Source: JBBQYA01 sp038209155
Lineage (GTDB): Bacteria > Bacteroidota > Bacteroidia > Sphingobacteriales > Sphingobacteriaceae
DNA: 6,754 nucleotides
Direction of reading: 5' to 3'
Assembly: GCA_038209155.1 (NCBI GenBank)
Contig: JBBQYA010000119.1
Location: forward strand, 1-6,754
Both the position numbers and the translations under genes were made by a program. Below are positions 5,396 to 6,754 of the stretch, piece after piece; positions within the stretch are counted from its first letter, which is position 1; each line of letters opens with the position of its first letter. The notes beneath the pieces are model-generated. The model ran no database searches. It was not told the DNA's origin and worked only from the letters and a program-made list of their open reading frames with translations.

Positions 5396-5470
5396 AGAAT
5401 TTAATTCTACTATACTAAGAATTTAATTCTACTATACTAAGAATACAATTCTTAGTATAGTAGAATTAAA
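5396..5470. repeat. 22-bp direct repeats and a 49-bp perfect palindrome upstream of repL
   Basis: Two identical 22-bp units (5396-5417 and 5418-5439, each containing TTAATTCTACTATACTA) are followed by the same sequence inverted. Arms 5422-5444 and 5448-5470 are exact 23-bp complements around a 3-base centre. Such a cluster beside a replication gene suggests iterons or the RepL origin; a transcript crossing it would also form a very stable hairpin. Confidence 0.8.
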
Positions 5471-5537
5471 ACACCTTAAAACCCTTTAGATATCAATATT
5501 TTATATATCTCTTCTCTTTAGTATCATTTTTTATTTT

Positions 5538-5784
5538 AAGATCAAAACCAATATACAAAGTAAGTGTATCTATTAATTCAAAGTACAAAAAGTTCCTTGC
5601 GATCTAGAAATCAAAATTTGCAAAAATAACGCCACATCCAGACGCTTTTTTCAAAAACTAATATAAATTCACTTGAGTACGAAAAAATTCAAAATAGATA
5701 ACTTAAAAAGGCTAGAAAGATAAAAATCCAAGCTCATCCAAAAGGAATATTTCAAAATTCCCCTAGCCCCCTTTAAAAAGGGGG
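5538..5784 (-). repeat. Repeated structured element, copy D
   Basis: This 247-bp near-copy of C lies 1,069 bp away in direct orientation. The main hairpin on the minus strand is GTTTTT/AAAAGC (5644-5658, loop GAA); relative to copy C one C-G pair has become U-G, so the stem is kept. The tail hairpin ATACA/TGTAT (5553-5557 and 5565-5569) differs in sequence from copy C but still pairs, and TTTTGATCTT follows. The G-rich head (5760-5784) faces the recombinase gene. There is no minus-strand gene directly in front of it. With copy A it frames the recombinase as a long inverted repeat. Confidence 0.85.
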
Positions 5785-5852
5785 AACAAAACGAGAAAAA
5801 TTTTTAGTTTATTTTTTTGTTGAAATATTTACAAGAAAAATCAAAAAACAAG

Positions 5853-5916
5853 GTATGAAAGTAACACAATGGCTATTGTGTTGTATTCAGATACCTATTT
5901 ATTTCCACTTTCATAC
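5853..5916. other. Nested palindromes upstream of the recombinase (candidate recombination site)
   Basis: The outer arms GTATGAAAGT (5853-5862) and ACTTTCATAC (5907-5916) are perfect complements. Just inside the left arm lies AACACAAT (5863-5870), GGCT, ATTGTGTT (5875-5882), an exact 8-bp inverted repeat that can also be read as 7-bp arms around a 6-bp centre. Inverted arms around a 6-8 bp centre are typical of tyrosine recombinase core sites, and such sites often lie beside the recombinase gene. The ACACAA motif is shared with the palindrome at 330-357. Regulatory or hairpin roles are alternatives. Confidence 0.4.
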
Positions 5917-5946
5917 TTTATCTTACTTTTTTGGTTTTTTATGTTT

Positions 5947-5975
5947 TTGACTTATTTGCTCGAATGTACTATAAT
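5947..5975 (+). promoter_or_regulatory. Recombinase promoter
   Basis: TTGACT (5947-5952) and TATAAT (5970-5975) are 17 bp apart, an almost perfect sigma-70/sigma-A promoter. Transcription would start near 5982, about 28 bases before the ATG at 6010. This excludes an upstream start for the gene, because the -35 and -10 lie inside the alternative N-terminal extension. Confidence 0.85.
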
Positions 5976-5996
5976 GAGATTGAATGATACATTCAA
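5962..5996. promoter_or_regulatory. Operator-like inverted repeats over the recombinase promoter
   Basis: The perfect palindrome TTGAATG, ATA, CATTCAA (5980-5996) covers the transcription start and touches the Shine-Dalgarno. A further half site GAATGTA (5962-5968) lies 20 bp upstream and pairs with TACATTC (5988-5994). Half sites two helical turns apart on either side of the -10 suggest tight repression. In the RNA, the palindrome could partly hide the ribosome binding site. Confidence 0.55.
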
Positions 5997-6009
5997 AGGA
6001 GTTTTTATT

Positions 6010-6558
6010 ATGAAATTAGTTCAACCTATCAGAGATATCCAAAAAATTAAACAACTTAAAGAGGAATTACTTAAATCTAGTTATCGTGATTTTATGATTT
6101 TTAATCTAGGCATAAACATCGGATTACGTATATCTGATATGCTCAAACTTAAAGTAAAAGATGTTAAAAATAAATCTCATATCTCTATTAAAGAACAAAA
6201 AACTGATAAATCTAAAAAAATAAAAATCAATATCATCAAAAATGATCTCGAAAGTTACATTGAAAAACAAAATCTAAAAAATGATGATTATTTATTCCAA
6301 AGTCGTAAAGGTGAAAACTCTCATATATCTAGAATCCAAGCTTACAGAATTTTAAATATCGCTGCTAAAAATATAAGCATTGGCGAAATAGGCACTCATA
6401 CGCTAAGGAAAACTTTTGGCTATCACTTCTACCAAAAAACTAAAGATGTCGCTCTCCTACAATCTCTTTTTAATCATTCTTCACCTAGTGTGACTATGCG
6501 GTACATTGGTATCAATCAAGATATGATAGATTTCGCTATGGACAACTTTAGTCTTTAG
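6010..6558 (+). CDS. Short tyrosine recombinase (catalytic domain only)
   Basis: This 182-residue site-specific recombinase of the lambda-integrase/Xer superfamily cuts and rejoins DNA through a 3'-phosphotyrosine. The full catalytic set is visible: Arg40 in GINIGLRISDML, Lys64 in the beta-hairpin KEQKTDKSKK, His130 and Arg133 in GTHTLRKTFG, His156 in LFNHSSPSVTMRY, and nucleophile Tyr165. The separate N-terminal core-binding domain of XerC/D (about 100 residues) is largely missing, as in other short plasmid and phage recombinases. The ATG at 6010 is chosen over the longer frame from 5869 because a promoter lies within that extension and AAAGGAG precedes 6010 by 8 bases. Probable roles are multimer resolution or module exchange. 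Codons differ from the other genes (many ATC, CTC, CGT), hinting at a separate origin. The gene lies between inverted copies D and A. Confidence 0.9.
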   Translation: MKLVQPIRDIQKIKQLKEELLKSSYRDFMIFNLGINIGLRISDMLKLKVKDVKNKSHISIKEQKTDKSKKIKINIIKNDLESYIEKQNLKNDDYLFQSRKGENSHISRIQAYRILNIAAKNISIGEIGTHTLRKTFGYHFYQKTKDVALLQSLFNHSSPSVTMRYIGINQDMIDFAMDNFSL

Positions 6559-6565
6559 TTCTTTT

Positions 6566-6754
6566 CCCCTTGGGGGGGCTAGGGGGGATTTAATCTTTCC
6601 TTTTGGATGAGCGACTTTTTTGTTTGTCTAAATCTTATTTCTTTAATCGCGAATTTCTTTCAGCTTTCAGAGAAAGCGGTAGGACGTGGCGTTATTCTTT
6701 GCAATTCTTAATTTTCTAAATCACGAGGAACTCATCTCTTCTTGAAAAATAAAA
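6566..6754 (+). repeat. Repeated structured element, copy A (head, then body repeated by the circular overlap)
   Basis: This is the upstream part of copy A. The head CCCC, TT, then two G-runs separated by CTA (6566-6587) starts 7 bases after the recombinase stop codon, followed by TTCCTTTTGGATGAGC (6597-6612), which is shared with copies C and D. The bases from 6614 on are the same as 1-141. The C-rich/G-rich hairpin may end the recombinase transcript, though no T-run follows it. Confidence 0.8.

Noticed and set aside
4469..5784. Copies C and D as ends of a composite insertion-sequence transposon
   Set aside because: The 247-bp repeats encode no transposase and I see no target-site duplication; a non-autonomous or structured element fits better.
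5869..6009. Hydrophobic N-terminal extension of the recombinase (47 residues)
   Set aside because: A near-consensus promoter and operator lie inside it, and a strong Shine-Dalgarno precedes the ATG at 6010. The apparent membrane segment is a by-product of T-rich promoter DNA.
1..6754. Mycoplasma or Spiroplasma-type genetic code
   Set aside because: Trp residues in the zeta-like protein and Rep are encoded by TGG, and no in-frame TGA is needed to read any gene.

Overview
The window is one complete small circular plasmid (or circular replicon), read once round with a redundant end. Positions 1-141 are repeated exactly at 6614-6754, so the unique circle is 6,613 bp. The DNA is very AT-rich (about a quarter G+C by eye). 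Coding regions use TGG for Trp (no sign of UGA=Trp), strong Shine-Dalgarno sites (AGGAGG, GAGGTG), near-consensus sigma-70-type promoters and TTG starts. RepL, a gene II/X-type Rep, a zeta kinase and a short tyrosine recombinase together point to a low-GC host such as a Firmicute, Fusobacterium or Campylobacterota relative. I cannot fix the genus.

Layout. 1-185: first copy (A) of a ~150-250 bp repeated element. 301-357: two 22-bp direct repeats and a 28-bp dif-like palindrome. 385-530: diverged second copy (B). 530-776: no gene; a terminator. Minus strand, 2694 to 777: a probable transcription unit of parB, a zeta-toxin-like kinase and a 62-residue unknown protein. 2797-2851: a parS-like palindrome and the rep terminator. 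Minus strand, 4066 to 2891: rep (gene II/X family rolling-circle initiator), preceded by a structured candidate double-strand origin (about 4120-4260). 4309-4418: two more inverted repeats. 4469-4715: element copy C. Minus strand, 5286 to 4732: repL, with a consensus promoter and an iteron/palindrome array at 5332-5470. 5538-5784: element copy D. 5852-5996: nested palindromes and an operator-rich promoter for a 182-residue tyrosine recombinase (6010-6558, plus strand), followed directly by element A, which runs through the circle junction.

How it may work together. Two unrelated replication initiators suggest a composite or dual replicon. The parB-zeta-orf62 unit looks like a maintenance module, although no ParA and no recognisable antitoxin are present. 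The recombinase probably resolves multimers or rearranges modules. The most unusual feature is the four-copy element. Its core hairpin is kept by compensatory and wobble changes in every copy. It sits directly behind the stop codons of repL and the recombinase, and copies C/D and D/A bracket those two genes as direct and inverted repeats. It may be a new structured RNA family or a module-border (recombination) element.
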